The notes: generated by a model from the sequence alone, not told the origin. A DNA stretch of 64,000 nt from UBA1930 sp943371535 (GCA_943371535.1 CALRVE020000009.1:35415-99414); one strand, 5' to 3'. Shown: positions 24,825 through 35,000, counted from the stretch's first letter. Numbers and translations: made by a program.

Positions 24825-26762
24825 ATGAACTATCCTTATCAAATTACTTCTTTTGAACAATATCAAGAAGATTATAAAAAAAGTATTGAACAACCCGAAA
24901 TTTTTTGGGCAAATATTGCTGAACATTTTACTTGGCGAAAAAAGTGGGACAAAGTTTTAAACTGGAATTTTAAAGAACCCAAAGTAGAATGGTTTGCTGG
25001 TGGAAAATTAAATATTACAGAAAATTGTATCGACCGCCATTTAGAAACGATGGGCGATAAACCTGCATTTATTTGGGAGCCCAATAATCCTGAAGACAGG
25101 GTTAGAATTGTAACCTATAATCGTTTACACAAACGTGTTTGTCAGGTTGCACAAATGCTTACCAATAATGGGGTAAAAAAAGGCGATAGAGTATGTATTT
25201 ATATGGGGATGATTCCTGAATTGGCTTATGCAGTTTTAGGTTGTGCAAGAATTGGTGCTATACACAGCGTAATCTTTGGAGGCTTTAGTGCACAAAGCAT
25301 TGCAGATAGATTGTATGATGCTGGAGCTGATTATATTATTACTTGTGATGGTGCATTTAGAGGTGAAAAAATTATTCCTTTAAAAAGTGTAATTGATGAT
25401 GCATTGATTGGCAACAGAACTATAAAAAAAGTAATTGTTTATACCCGTACCAGAACTCCAGTTTCAATGTTGAAGGGAAGAGATTTATGGTGGGAAGATG
25501 AAATGGAACATGCCGAGCATCAGGTAGAAAAAGACGGTAAAGTTTCTTTTCCTGCTGTTGAAATGGATGCAGAAGATCCCTTATTTATTTTATACACAAG
25601 TGGAAGTACTGGTAAACCAAAAGGAGTGGTGCATAGTACTGCAGGGTATATGGTTTGGACCAATTACACTTTTGTAAATGTGTTTCAATATAAACAAGGC
25701 GATGTACATTTTTGTACGGCAGATATTGGTTGGATTACAGGCCATAGTTATATTGTGTATGGACCATTGAGTGCAGGTGGAACATCATTGATGTTTGAAG
25801 GAGTGCCAACTTATCCAAATGCTGGTCGTTTTTGGGACATCGTTGACCGACACAAAGTAAATATTCTATACACTGCACCAACAGCTATCAGAAGCTTAAT
25901 GGGCTTTGGTTTAGAGCCTTTGAAGGGCAAAGATTTATCGTCTTTAAAAATATTGGGCACTGTTGGCGAACCTATTAATGAAGAAGCATGGCATTGGTAC
26001 GATGAAAACATTGGCAAGAAAAAATGCCCAATTGTAGATACTTGGTGGCAAACGGAAACTGGTGGAACATTGATTAGCAACATGGCTGGTATTACACCTG
26101 CAAAACCAAGCTGGGCAACATTACCAATGCCAGGTATACAACCTTTATTGGTAGATGAAAATGGTGTTGAAGCTACTGAAAAAGATGAGCATGGCATACT
26201 GAAAGGTAACCTTTGCATTAAAGCTCCTTGGCCAGGTATTTTAAGAACTACCTGGGGCGATCATGAACGTTGCAGAACCAATTATTTTGCTACGTATGAA
26301 AACTTATATTTCACAGGCGATGGTGCATTGAAAGATGAAAATGGTTTTTACAGAATTACTGGAAGAGTTGATGATGTATTAAATGTAAGTGGACATAGAA
26401 TTGGTACAGCCGAAGTAGAAAATGCCATTAATATGCATGCTGGTGTGGTAGAAAGTGCAGTGGTTGGTTACCCACACGATGTTAAAGGACAAGGCATTTA
26501 CGCTTTTGTTATTGATAACAAAACACATGGCGATGAAGACTTAACAAGAAAAGATATTTTACAAACAGTTACTCGTGTAATTGGTGCAATTGCAAAACCC
26601 GATAAAATACAATTTGTAAAAGGATTACCTAAAACACGTAGTGGTAAAATTATGCGTAGAATTCTAAGAAAAATTGCTGAAGGCGAAACAGAAAATTTAG
26701 GAGATATAACCACACTACTTGACCCTGGTGTGGTAGAAGAAATAAAAAATGGAAAGCTTTAA
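24825..26762 (+). CDS. acs: acetyl-CoA synthetase (acetate-CoA ligase, AMP-forming)
   Basis: The 645 residues are the usual length for Acs. The ACS N-terminal domain contains FWANIAEHFTWRKKWDKVL. The AMP-binding motif YTSGSTGKPKGVVHST is followed by TWWQTETGG, which matches the acetyl-CoA synthetase pocket, including the Trp that limits acyl length. GRVDDVLNVSGHRIGTAEVE is next, and the C-terminal PKTRSGKIMRR holds the catalytic lysine that is acetylated in other bacteria. It activates acetate to acetyl-CoA. It is divergent from the MHS transporter. Its last codons form part of the terminator stem. Confidence 0.96.
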   Translation: MNYPYQITSFEQYQEDYKKSIEQPEIFWANIAEHFTWRKKWDKVLNWNFKEPKVEWFAGGKLNITENCIDRHLETMGDKPAFIWEPNNPEDRVRIVTYNRLHKRVCQVAQMLTNNGVKKGDRVCIYMGMIPELAYAVLGCARIGAIHSVIFGGFSAQSIADRLYDAGADYIITCDGAFRGEKIIPLKSVIDDALIGNRTIKKVIVYTRTRTPVSMLKGRDLWWEDEMEHAEHQVEKDGKVSFPAVEMDAEDPLFILYTSGSTGKPKGVVHSTAGYMVWTNYTFVNVFQYKQGDVHFCTADIGWITGHSYIVYGPLSAGGTSLMFEGVPTYPNAGRFWDIVDRHKVNILYTAPTAIRSLMGFGLEPLKGKDLSSLKILGTVGEPINEEAWHWYDENIGKKKCPIVDTWWQTETGGTLISNMAGITPAKPSWATLPMPGIQPLLVDENGVEATEKDEHGILKGNLCIKAPWPGILRTTWGDHERCRTNYFATYENLYFTGDGALKDENGFYRITGRVDDVLNVSGHRIGTAEVENAINMHAGVVESAVVGYPHDVKGQGIYAFVIDNKTHGDEDLTRKDILQTVTRVIGAIAKPDKIQFVKGLPKTRSGKIMRRILRKIAEGETENLGDITTLLDPGVVEEIKNGKL

Positions 26763-26776
26763 GCTTTCCATTTTTT
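26744..26776 (+). terminator. terminator of acs overlapping its stop codon
   Basis: AAAAAATGGAAAGCTT and AAGCTTTCCATTTTTT are exact reverse complements flanking a single T at 26760, the first base of the stop codon. The stem therefore encodes the last residues of Acs (NGKL-stop) and ends in a T-run. Confidence 0.85.
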
Positions 26777-26801
26777 ATTCTTATTTTTAAAAAAAGAATT
26801 T

Positions 26802-27056
26802 ATGAGTACGAAAGAAATTAGAGAAGAAATTGTGGCTGCTGTACAAAAGATGCCAGAAAAAAAATTGGCTTCTTTATACTCGTTGTTTCAATCTTTTTTG
26901 AAAGGAGAAGAAAGCGATATAGAATCTTGGCAAAACTTGCCATCCTCTACAAAAAGGAGAATAAACGACAGCATTAAACAAGCTGATAATGGTGAAGTGA
27001 TAGATGCTTTTGAATCCATCAAAAACATCAAACAAAAATTAGGTGTACATGCCTAA
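26802..27056 (+). CDS. putative antitoxin of a type II toxin-antitoxin pair
   Basis: The protein has 84 residues, small, helical and charged (MSTKEIREEIVAAVQKMPEKKLASLYSLF). Its middle helix SSTKRRINDSIKQADNGEVIDAFESI is like those found in antitoxins paired with RelE/ParE toxins. The DNA-binding part is not obvious. The toxin start codon overlaps its end by 8 bp, the usual coupled arrangement. The first ATG follows the acs terminator by 26 bp. The assignment rests mainly on linkage. Confidence 0.75.
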   Translation: MSTKEIREEIVAAVQKMPEKKLASLYSLFQSFLKGEESDIESWQNLPSSTKRRINDSIKQADNGEVIDAFESIKNIKQKLGVHA

Positions 27057-27363
27057 ACAATTGGTAATTACTAAATATGCAGATGAGGATATTCTAAACA
27101 TCACATCATACCTTCAAGAAGAATGGGGCAATAAAGTAGCCGAAAATTTTCTTGCTGAATTGCTCGATTTTTATCAATTGGTAGTCCTTCATCCCAATGC
27201 GTTTTCTTACTATATCAAGAGTAAAAATATCCGAAAATTTAGCATGAAAAATATTAGTCTTGTTCTTTATAGAGTTAAAAGAACAAAGATTGAAATTATT
27301 GCTGTGATTGATGGTAGAAGACAACCATCTACTGTTAAAAAGTTGGCAAGAAACCGTTTGTAA
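27049..27363 (+). CDS. RelE/ParE-family toxin
   Basis: The protein has 104 residues from ATG 27049 (MPKQLVITKYADEDILNI); an in-frame ATG at 27043 is also possible. The sequence follows the RelE/ParE fold: an N-terminal strand, helices (ADEDILNITSYLQEEWGNKVAENFLAEL), LVVLHPNAFSYY, and C-terminal strands with RKFSMKNISLVLYRVKRTKIEIIAVIDGRRQPS. The R-x-x-x-x-x-x-L-Y-R pattern is common to the superfamily. ParE members poison gyrase and RelE members cleave mRNA; the subgroup cannot be decided here. It overlaps the antitoxin gene by 8 bp. Confidence 0.85.
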   Translation: MPKQLVITKYADEDILNITSYLQEEWGNKVAENFLAELLDFYQLVVLHPNAFSYYIKSKNIRKFSMKNISLVLYRVKRTKIEIIAVIDGRRQPSTVKKLARNRL

Positions 27364-27590
27364 AAATCTTATCATTTGTTTTCAAAAGAAATTTAAATCA
27401 CATTCGTACAGCTTTCAACGTTACGACTATTAATGCACTTATTACTACACATTTGTATAATTACCAATTCATCTTACATTTTGTAGCCAAATAAAAGGCT
27501 CAGTATAAATATTGTTATCGAAATTTCTAAAGAAATAGATTTTTTATTTTGGAAATGATGATTATCTTGTAAGCCCCTACATCAAAGCTT

Positions 27591-28019
27591 ATGGCACTAA
27601 AAATTATTACCCACGGTTCAAAAGACTACCAAAAAATGGTAGATATGCGTTTTAATATTTTACGTAAACCTTTAGGCTTAGAATTTTCGCCTGAAGATTT
27701 GGCTCGTGAAAAAGAAGATATTTTAATTGGCTGCTTTGAAGAAGAAAAACTAGAAGGTTGCTGCCTACTAACTAAATTAGATGCCGCTACTGTTAAGCTT
27801 AGACAAATGGCTGTAACCAGTGGTTTACAAGGCAAAGGTATTGGCAGGGTTTTATTAATTTTTGCAGAAAATATTGCTAGAGATAGAGGCTACAAAAAAA
27901 TTACCATGAATGCCCGAAAAAACGCAACTGGCTTCTATGAAAAATTAGGCTATAATGTTGTGGGTGATGAATTTATTGAAGTTACCCTACCCCATTTTAA
28001 AATGGAAAAGGAATTGTAG
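27591..28019 (+). CDS. GNAT-family N-acetyltransferase
   Basis: The protein has 142 residues. The acetyl-CoA-binding motif A is clear: VKLRQMAVTSGLQGKGIGRVLLIFAENIARDRGYKKI, with QGKGIG as the pyrophosphate loop. It is followed by motif B, NARKNATGFYEKLGYNVVGDEF. The N-terminal part (MRFNILRKPLGLEFSPEDL) resembles the ElaA/YitI-like subgroup. The substrate is unknown. It is convergent with the YcxB-like gene, the stops being 5 bp apart. Confidence 0.88.
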   Translation: MALKIITHGSKDYQKMVDMRFNILRKPLGLEFSPEDLAREKEDILIGCFEEEKLEGCCLLTKLDAATVKLRQMAVTSGLQGKGIGRVLLIFAENIARDRGYKKITMNARKNATGFYEKLGYNVVGDEFIEVTLPHFKMEKEL

Positions 28020-28024
28020 TGTAA

Positions 28025-28498
28025 TTACTTCTTAATATTTCTATTCAATATGCCTCTTATTTCGTGCCTCATTTCATCGCCAATTTCATCTTTGGGTAGC
28101 AAGATGAATGATTTACTATTGAAGTAAAAATGAAAGAAATAAGGCGTTTCTATAAAACGTTCAAACTTGCTCCAAGGCCAATGAACTTCACCTCTTTCGT
28201 TTTCAAACGTTAAGCCCACTTCATTAACTCCAGCTATAAAGCTTTCTTGAAAAGTGCTTGTTTTTTTGTAGATAGTCATTGGTAAAATATACCAAATAGC
28301 TACCATCATAAATATCCAAACACAAGAGCCTAATAAAAATGGCTCAGGACGTACTTTTTTAAAATAAAATAAAACTGCTGCAACAATGGCAAATACATTA
28401 ACCAATATCATCATTATTCTAATATCGGGTTTCGATATAAAATGATAACGTAATGCCTGAATGGTTTTTTTCTTATCGTAACTAAAGCTAAACTGCAT
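28025..28498 (-). CDS. YcxB-like membrane protein
   Basis: The protein has 157 residues with two adjacent transmembrane helices (IMMILVNVFAIVAAVLFYF and FLLGSCVWIFMMVAIWYILP). A soluble C-terminal domain follows, with VNEVGLTFENERGEVHWPWSKFERFIETPYFFHFYFNSKSFILLPK. This pattern of G-x-W-x-K-F ... F-x-L-Y/F ... ILPK matches YcxB-type proteins. Its function is not known. It lies 56 bp downstream of the next gene on the same strand and may share its transcript. Confidence 0.75.
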   Translation of the reverse strand: MQFSFSYDKKKTIQALRYHFISKPDIRIMMILVNVFAIVAAVLFYFKKVRPEPFLLGSCVWIFMMVAIWYILPMTIYKKTSTFQESFIAGVNEVGLTFENERGEVHWPWSKFERFIETPYFFHFYFNSKSFILLPKDEIGDEMRHEIRGILNRNIKK

Positions 28499-28554
28499 AT
28501 TCTCAATTATACAAGCAAAGTTAACTGCTCTAGCTTGTTTCTATTTCAGCAACA

Positions 28555-29190
28555 TTAAATTGTTGTACCAACTTCTTTAATTTTTTCTTTTCTAATGCCA
28601 TCTAATTCCATCATGCCAAGTGTTTTAGAGATTTTCCAAATGCCCTTTTCCTTTTTTAGTTCTGTTTCAGATCTTGCTTCTATAACCCGATCAGTTTCGT
28701 AATCTATTGCTTCATAAATACAAGCAACAATAGCAGTGTTGCCTTTTACAGTTACTTCCCATTTACCATTTTTAGGAAAACAGTAATCAATTATTTCTTC
28801 AATCTCTTCTTGCCCACCAATAATTCTATCATGATCAAAACCAATTGCAATTTCTTCGGTGGGATATTTTTTAAATATCTCTGCAATGCGTTTAAAATCG
28901 CTTCTATGCCATTCTATAAATGCTTCACCCAATGCTGGTACTTTGGTTCTAATAAAAGTAAAATACTTTTCAACTTCTGTCCATTGTATAGTGTAAGGAG
29001 GAGCGTCATCTACACCATTGCCTTTATATAATTTAAATGCATTGTGCTGGGTATAATTTTGTTTATACCAATTGTAAAAGCTCTTTACTTTTTTAATTAG
29101 AATATCGTTATTCGTTTTAGGCTGTGCAATTAATTGAACACTTATGCAAATGCATAAACAGCAAAGTATTTTTTTAATTACATGATTCAT
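28555..29190 (-). CDS. secreted protein of unknown function
   Basis: The protein has 211 residues with a signal peptide (about 1-22, ending QLIAQ). The mature part starts with helices (VKSFYNWYKQNYTQHNAFKLYKG) and ends with beta strands (WEVTVKGNTAIVACIYEAIDYETDRVIEARSETELKKEKGIWKISKTLGM). The layout of a helical N-terminus followed by a strand-rich end with WKI resembles NTF2-like exported proteins such as DUF3828, but I cannot confirm that. Export to the periplasm is likely. Confidence 0.7.
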   Translation of the reverse strand: MNHVIKKILCCLCICISVQLIAQPKTNNDILIKKVKSFYNWYKQNYTQHNAFKLYKGNGVDDAPPYTIQWTEVEKYFTFIRTKVPALGEAFIEWHRSDFKRIAEIFKKYPTEEIAIGFDHDRIIGGQEEIEEIIDYCFPKNGKWEVTVKGNTAIVACIYEAIDYETDRVIEARSETELKKEKGIWKISKTLGMMELDGIRKEKIKEVGTTI

Positions 29191-29327
29191 TTTTATAAGT
29201 TAAGGTTGTTTGAACTTCTTATACTATTGATAGAAATTGAAAATTTTGTTCAGAAATAGCTTCCTACAAGCTGCCAATGACATATTAGTTCAATCATTGA
29301 AAACCATTTTTAAACAAATGATTTTTT

Positions 29328-29410
29328 AATTGCCACGGATGCATGGATTAGCACTGAATTTAGAATAATCATAACAGCCAATCCGTGATTTTCCGTGCAT
29401 CGTGGCAATT
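29328..29410. repeat. palindromic interspersed repeat, short form
   Basis: AATTGCCACGGATGCATGGA at the left pairs with the reverse complement of the right end (AATTGCCACGATGCACGGA), with one indel and one mismatch. The inner sequence contains CCAATCCGTGATTTTCCGTG. It is related in wording (CACGGAT, GATTTTC) to the longer elements near 39750-39885 and at 52992-53209. Confidence 0.7.
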
Positions 29411-29418
29411 ATGTCATT

Positions 29419-29515
29419 CCTGTCTGCCTTCAGGCAGGTTCAAAATGCTTTTATACGAAGCAGAAATTGTTTACTCAATCTGACATTATTTGTCATGTTG
29501 AGCTTGTCGAAACAT
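29419..29515. repeat. two further extragenic repeat fragments
   Basis: CCTGTCTGCC-TTCA-GGCAGG (29419-29438) is a small hairpin. TGTCATGTTGAGCTTGTCG (29491-29509) matches a widespread extragenic motif of the TGTCATnCTGAGCnTGTCGAA type; a relative, CCTGAGCCTGTCG, occurs at 20109. Together with the palindrome at 29328-29410 they fill the 371-bp gap between genes, in which I see no coding sequence. Confidence 0.5.
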
Positions 29516-29562
29516 AACAATAATGTTTTTAAAATACTATTTGTAAAGTATCAACAACTTAT

Positions 29563-30909
29563 TTATTTTAATTCTTTAGCACCAATACTCCAACTAGTTA
29601 ATACATTGCCTTTGCCATCTACATACTCTACTTTTAATGCTCTATTGTTTAAAGCTCCTTCAACAGTTACCCTTGAATAATTTTGAACATTATCCACTCC
29701 AGCAACTCTAAATGCATTATTTTTTTCTGGTCCACCAAACTTATGAGAACCTGATGTTAATGGCGATGATGTAATATCGTACAACGCATAAGCTACTTTT
29801 CTTTCTACTTTAATTACTTCACTATGGTGTCTATCTCCTGTAAAAAATAACAATCCATTAATTGAATTCTCCTGTATAAAATTCATGAAATCTTCATACT
29901 CGGCTGAGAACTTTTTAAAGCAATCGTACGGACTAACAGGATTTAAGATTTGACTACCTGTAGCAATAATTCTAAAACTAATATTCCTGTTGTTTTTACT
30001 TTGCAATAAAGCATTTTTCAACCATTCTAATTGTTGTTTGCCAAACATTTCTTTGTTGGTATTTACTTTACCATTGATGCTATCTGGCATATCGTCGTTG
30101 CTTCTAAACCAACGATCATCTAATAAAAAAATATCTACATCGTTCCAAGTAAACTTGCTGTAAATAGCTTGGTTGTTTTGTCCATAACTTGGGTTTGCCC
30201 AAAAATGTTGAAACACATTTCTGCTAGTTTCTTTAAACGGATAACTTTTATCAGCATCGTTCCAACCATAATCATGATCATCCCAAATGGCATAATGTGG
30301 CATGGCTTGTAAAAAGTTTTTATACAGTGGTTTTTTTCTTTCAAAAGATGGACGATTGTATAAACCCCATTCGCTATAATAGTCTACTTCTCTAGTGTAC
30401 CAATTATCGCCCAACCAAAGCATAAAATCGGCTTTTTCTTTTGCCATCGTTTCAAAGATTGAGCTATCGTTGCCATATGGCTTTCCAGGACGATCATACT
30501 CAGGTTGATTAATATATACACAACTACCTGCTAAGAAGGAGAATTTTGGTGGATCTTTTCTCCATTGCCATAATTCTTGTGTTTTAAAACTACCTGACGC
30601 AAGTGTCTTTGCAACTCCAACTAAACTTAATTGATATTTATATTGTGTACCTGGTATTAAATTACCAATACTAAATACCAATTTGCTAAAGCCATGTTGT
30701 GTAACAGGTGCTGCTCTTAAAATTTGCATGGACCTGCGAAAATTATTTACATCCCAACAACTTAATTGATATTTATTGACAGTATCACTTACCTCAAACC
30801 AAATGGTAGAAGTTCTTAGTTCTGTATGACCCAACATAGGTCCTGAAACTATTTGAGCTTGTATATGAATTGCTAGAAATAGACAACATGAAAAAAAGAG
30901 TTTTTGCAT
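29563..30909 (-). CDS. PhoD-like alkaline phosphatase/phosphodiesterase-family protein, secreted
   Basis: The protein has 448 residues from ATG 30909 (MQKLFFSCCLFLAIHIQAQ); a longer frame from 30954 would place residues before the signal peptide. An N-terminal fibronectin-like domain (GPMLGHTELRTSTIWFEVSDT ... GTQYKYQLSL) is followed by the metallophosphatase core. The core includes FLAGSCVYIN, ADFMLWLGDNWYTREVDYYSEW, HYAIWDDHDYGWNDAD, VDIFLLDDRWFR and LLFFTGDRHHSEVIK. These hold the metal-binding Asp, His and Tyr residues of PhoD enzymes. It probably releases phosphate from phosphodiesters or monoesters outside the cytoplasm. The C-terminus lacks a type IX sorting tail. Confidence 0.92.
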   Translation of the reverse strand: MQKLFFSCCLFLAIHIQAQIVSGPMLGHTELRTSTIWFEVSDTVNKYQLSCWDVNNFRRSMQILRAAPVTQHGFSKLVFSIGNLIPGTQYKYQLSLVGVAKTLASGSFKTQELWQWRKDPPKFSFLAGSCVYINQPEYDRPGKPYGNDSSIFETMAKEKADFMLWLGDNWYTREVDYYSEWGLYNRPSFERKKPLYKNFLQAMPHYAIWDDHDYGWNDADKSYPFKETSRNVFQHFWANPSYGQNNQAIYSKFTWNDVDIFLLDDRWFRSNDDMPDSINGKVNTNKEMFGKQQLEWLKNALLQSKNNRNISFRIIATGSQILNPVSPYDCFKKFSAEYEDFMNFIQENSINGLLFFTGDRHHSEVIKVERKVAYALYDITSSPLTSGSHKFGGPEKNNAFRVAGVDNVQNYSRVTVEGALNNRALKVEYVDGKGNVLTSWSIGAKELK

Positions 30910-31073
30910 ACCATTGTTTTTATTGCATGCAAGATAAGTATTGATGTATTGCAAAAGATGAAGTTAAGGTTAAGTGAAAAAAACTTTTCGATGTATAAAT
31001 TGGTTGAAAAGTTGTTGCTGAAGAACACTATCTATGAAGAAAATAATTATTATTGTATACACTTAAAAATCAG

Positions 31074-31589
31074 ATGATGAAAATTATTATTGCTTTATTG
31101 TTTTCTATCTCTACACTCATTGGCTTTGCTCAAGTACAAATGCCCGATTGTGAAGAAATTGAATATTGGTTAAAAGAAGTTGAATTGAAATTTAAGAATA
31201 CAGCTTTAACCAATGATAACGGCATCATAAATTCTTCTAAAAAGATGAAAGGTAGTGGAACAACAAAATTTGTAATTGATACAGCTATGAAGTTATATGT
31301 TGTACATCAATCTATGTATTTTGAAAATGAGAAAGAAGCGGCAGCAGTAACAGATAGCCTTGCTACAATGCTTAAAACATGTACCAATAAAAAAGGATTT
31401 GAAGTAGATGCTGCTACCGCAATGAATGATTTAATGAAAGGCGTTCAAATGTCGAAGTATAAAATAAAAATGGGTAGCGACATTTATAATCTTTTTACAG
31501 TTGTTAATTACTTTTTTGATGACTCTGCCGAAAAATGGGTGATGATTATTGAAGTTGTACGACTTGATGGTGAAACTGGTGCAGGTTAA
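31074..31589 (+). CDS. secreted protein of unknown function
   Basis: The protein has about 171 residues from ATG 31074 (MMKIIIALLFSISTLIGFAQ), giving a clean signal peptide. The mature protein begins VQMPDCEEIEYWLKEVELKFKN and contains a second cysteine in MLKTCTNKKGF, so a disulphide is possible. Strands such as TKFVIDTAMKLYVVHQSMYFENEKEA and KWVMIIEVVRLDGE suggest an alpha/beta fold. There is no recognised family. It is transcribed alone; the following 440 bp are non-coding and rich in hairpins. Confidence 0.65.
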   Translation: MMKIIIALLFSISTLIGFAQVQMPDCEEIEYWLKEVELKFKNTALTNDNGIINSSKKMKGSGTTKFVIDTAMKLYVVHQSMYFENEKEAAAVTDSLATMLKTCTNKKGFEVDAATAMNDLMKGVQMSKYKIKMGSDIYNLFTVVNYFFDDSAEKWVMIIEVVRLDGETGAG

Positions 31590-32030
31590 ATAATAAACTT
31601 AAAGTTTTGTTGTTGAATAACACCAACAATGGCAAAAAAATTTCGGTAATCAACATTATTTGTAAGGTAAAGCTTATTAAGAAAAATTATATTTAATTTT
31701 TATATTACAACTTGCTGAAAAGAATACCAACAAAGGCTGTGCTCTTTAACAACTTGTCAATTAAATGATCCATGTTGGTAGGCTTTGCCATACCAACATG
31801 GGCGGAAAAAACTTTTCAATGTAAGAATGGGTTTTACTTAAACTAAAGGAAATTGAATTTATTATGAGATTTTTTGTAGTGGTTGGTGTCTCACCAACCA
31901 CATTCTAAAATATTTTTTTCGGTTGATGAGGACACCAACCGATAGATAAACAACGGTGAAAAGACAAACTTTCAATAAAAAAGCCCTTTCTTACTCAGAA
32001 AGGGCTTTCAAAAAATCTATACTTAATATA
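31590..32030. other. gene-free interval with four related hairpins and the nrdJ terminator
   Basis: The interval holds palindromes that share the core TTGGTG/CACCAA. These lie at about 31607-31629 (TTGTTG...CACCAACAA), 31770-31801 (CCATGTTGGTA-N10-TACCAACATGG), 31879-31901 (GTGGTTGGTG-TCT-CACCAACCAC) and 31920-31941 (CGGTTGATG-AGGA-CACCAACCG). The nrdJ terminator is at 31980-32008. No open frame of convincing quality was found. Confidence 0.75.
31980..32008 (-). terminator. Rho-independent terminator of nrdJ
   Basis: AAAGCCCTTTC-TTACTCA-GAAAGGGCTTT forms an 11-bp stem. A-runs on the plus strand give a T-run on the minus strand after the stem. It lies 23 bp after the nrdJ stop. Confidence 0.88.
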
Positions 32031-35000
32031 TTAACTGCAACCTCCTTGTGTGCCACAGTTTAAGCATTTATAACAAGTACCGCTACGCACTGTAATATGA
32101 CCACAAGTGGTACAAGCAGGTGCATCGCCTTGCATTTTTTTAGCATATTCATTTACAGCATCCATACTTGCTTCGGCTTTTACTGCAACTCTTTGCAATT
32201 TTTGAGGAGCTGGAGTTGGAGTTGTATTGGCCGATGTTGCTAAAGGTGCTGCTGTTACATGCACACTGCTTAACTCTGGAGAACCAATTAAACTGGCTTC
32301 ATCATCGCCCATATTGCCCACTTCTGGTTTGTCTAACACATGCACTAAATCGGTTCTGCCTAAGTATTCATAAGCCAACGCTCTAAATACAAAGTCTACC
32401 AATGAAGTAGTGGTTTTAATATTTGGATGATCTACCATTCCGGCTGGTTCAAAACGAGTGAACACAAATTTTTCTACAAACTCTTCTAAAGGCACACCAT
32501 ATTGTAAGCCAACAGAAATTGCAATTGCAAAACAGTTCATTAAGCTACGTACAGTTGAACCTTCTTTAGCTAAATCAACAAAAATTTCTCCTAAAGTTCC
32601 ATCGTTGTATTCGCCTGTTCTTAAGAAAATAACTTGTCCGTTAATTTTTGCTTTTTGTGTATAGCCTCTACGTTTTGCAGGTAACGATTTACGTTCTACA
32701 ATTTTAGATAATTCACGTTTTAATTTAGTATCGGCCGATGCAGCCATTCTTCTATTCACTTCATCCAATAAATCTTCTACACTTAGCTTGGTTAAATCTA
32801 CAATATTGCTATCGGTTAAAGATGCTGTTACTTCGGTTTCTTCAGTTGCTGCTTCTACACTTGCGTCATCTGTTTTCTTTTTCTTATCGCTTTTAGTACT
32901 TAACGGTTGAGATAATTTAGAACCATCTCTATACAATGCATTGGCTTTTAAACCTAACTCCCAACTTAATTTGTAACAATCTGCAATTTCTTCAACATTG
33001 GCTTCGTGTGGCAAGTTGATGGTTTTAGAAATAGCACCACTTAAGAAAGGTTGGCAAGCAGCCATCATTCTAATATGACCATGAGCATGAATATAACGCT
33101 CACCTTTTTTACCACATTTATTGGCACAATCAAAAACGCTTAAATGTTCATCTTTTAAGTATGGAGCACCTTCTACAGTCATTGTACCACAGATGTAATC
33201 GTTGGCTGCTGCAATTTCATCTTCAGTAAAGCCTAAGCCTTCTAACATGTTAAAGCTCCAGTCGCTGTATTCTTCTTCTGTAAAACCTAAACGTTGTAAG
33301 GTTGCATCGCCTAAACTGTAACGGTTAAAGATGAAACCAATTTCAAATGCAGCTTTAGCAGCAGCATTTAATTTGGCAATTTCTTCAGCAGTAAATCCTT
33401 TTGCACTCAATGTTTGATTGTTGATGAAAGGAGCACCTTCGAAGCTTGCAGCACCTACTGCATATTTTTCAATAGCATCTACTTCTTTTTGGCTATAGCC
33501 CAATGTTTTCAATGCATTTGGTACAGCACCATTGATAATTTTGAAATATCCACCACCAGATAATTTTTTAAATTTCACCAAAGCAAAATCTGGTTCTACA
33601 CCTGTAGTATCGCAATCCATTACTAAACCAATGGTTCCTGTTGGAGCAATTACAGTGGTTTGTGCATTTCTATAACCATATTTTTCACCCATTTGTACTG
33701 CATCGTCCCATGCTTTAGTAGCTGACTTAAGCAATGCATCTGGACAGTACTGAGCTTTAATACCTTGTGGTTTAATTTGTAAGCCTTCATAAGCTTCGTT
33801 GGCATCATAAGCTGCAGCTCTATGATTACGCATAACACGTAACATATCGGCTCTGTTTTCTTCAAACTTATCAAATGCTCCTAAGAAGCTAGCCATTTCA
33901 GCTGAAGTTTTGTAAGCCACACCCGTCATAATTGCACTGATTGCTCCTGCAATTCCTCTTGCTTCTTCACTATCGTATGCAATACCACTAATCATTAAAA
34001 TAGTTCCTAAGTTGGCAAAGCCTAAACCCAATGTTCTGTAATCGTAACTTAATTGAGCTACTTCTTTACTTGGGAACTGAGCCATTAAAACAGAAACTTC
34101 TAACACCACTGTCCATAAACGGCTGATATATTCTAAACCTTCAACATCAATTTGGTTGGTTTCTTCGTTAAAGAATTTTCTTAAATTGATAGAAGCCAAA
34201 TTACAAGCGGTATTGTCTAAGAACATGTATTCGCTACAAGGATTAGAAGCGTTGATTCTTCCACCTTGAGGGCAAGTATGCCACTCGTTAATTGTTGTAT
34301 CGTATTGAGTTCCCGGATCAGCACATCTCCAAGCTGCGTAAGCCACTTGATTCCATACTTCACGAGCAGGGATTTTTTTCATTACTCTACCATCAGTTCT
34401 TGCTTTCAATTCCCAATCGCCATCTTCTTCCAATACTTTGAAAAATTCGTTTGGAATACGAATGGAGTTATTGCTATTTTGACCAGCAACGGTTGCATAA
34501 GCTTCACCTTCGTAACCATTATCATATCCTGCAGCTACTAGAGCAGCTACTTTCTTTTCTTCTTCAACTTTCCAGTTGATGAATTCCATAATTTCTGGAT
34601 GATCTAAATCTAAACAAACCATTTTAGCTGCACGGCGTGTTGTACCACCACTTTTAATTGCACCTGCCGAACGATCTCCAATTTTTAAGAAACTCATTAA
34701 TCCACTAGATGAACCACCACCACTTAATTTTTCTCCACCACCACGTATTTGAGAAAAGTTGGTACCAACACCGCTACCATATTTAAAAATTCTAGCTTCA
34801 CGAACCCATAAATCCATAATACCACCATCGTTCACTAAATCATCGCTTACACTTAAAATAAAACAAGCATGAGGTTGTGGACGCTCATATGCATTTTTAG
34901 ATTTGCTGAGTTCTTTGGTAATTGGATCTACATAATAGTGACCTTGTGGCTTTCCTGTTATACCATAACTTTCGTGTAAACCTGTATTGAACCATTGTGG

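Noticed and set aside
27364..27590. Hidden small gene between the toxin and the GNAT gene
   Set aside because: The 227-bp gap has no frame above noise, hairpin or repeat that I can support.
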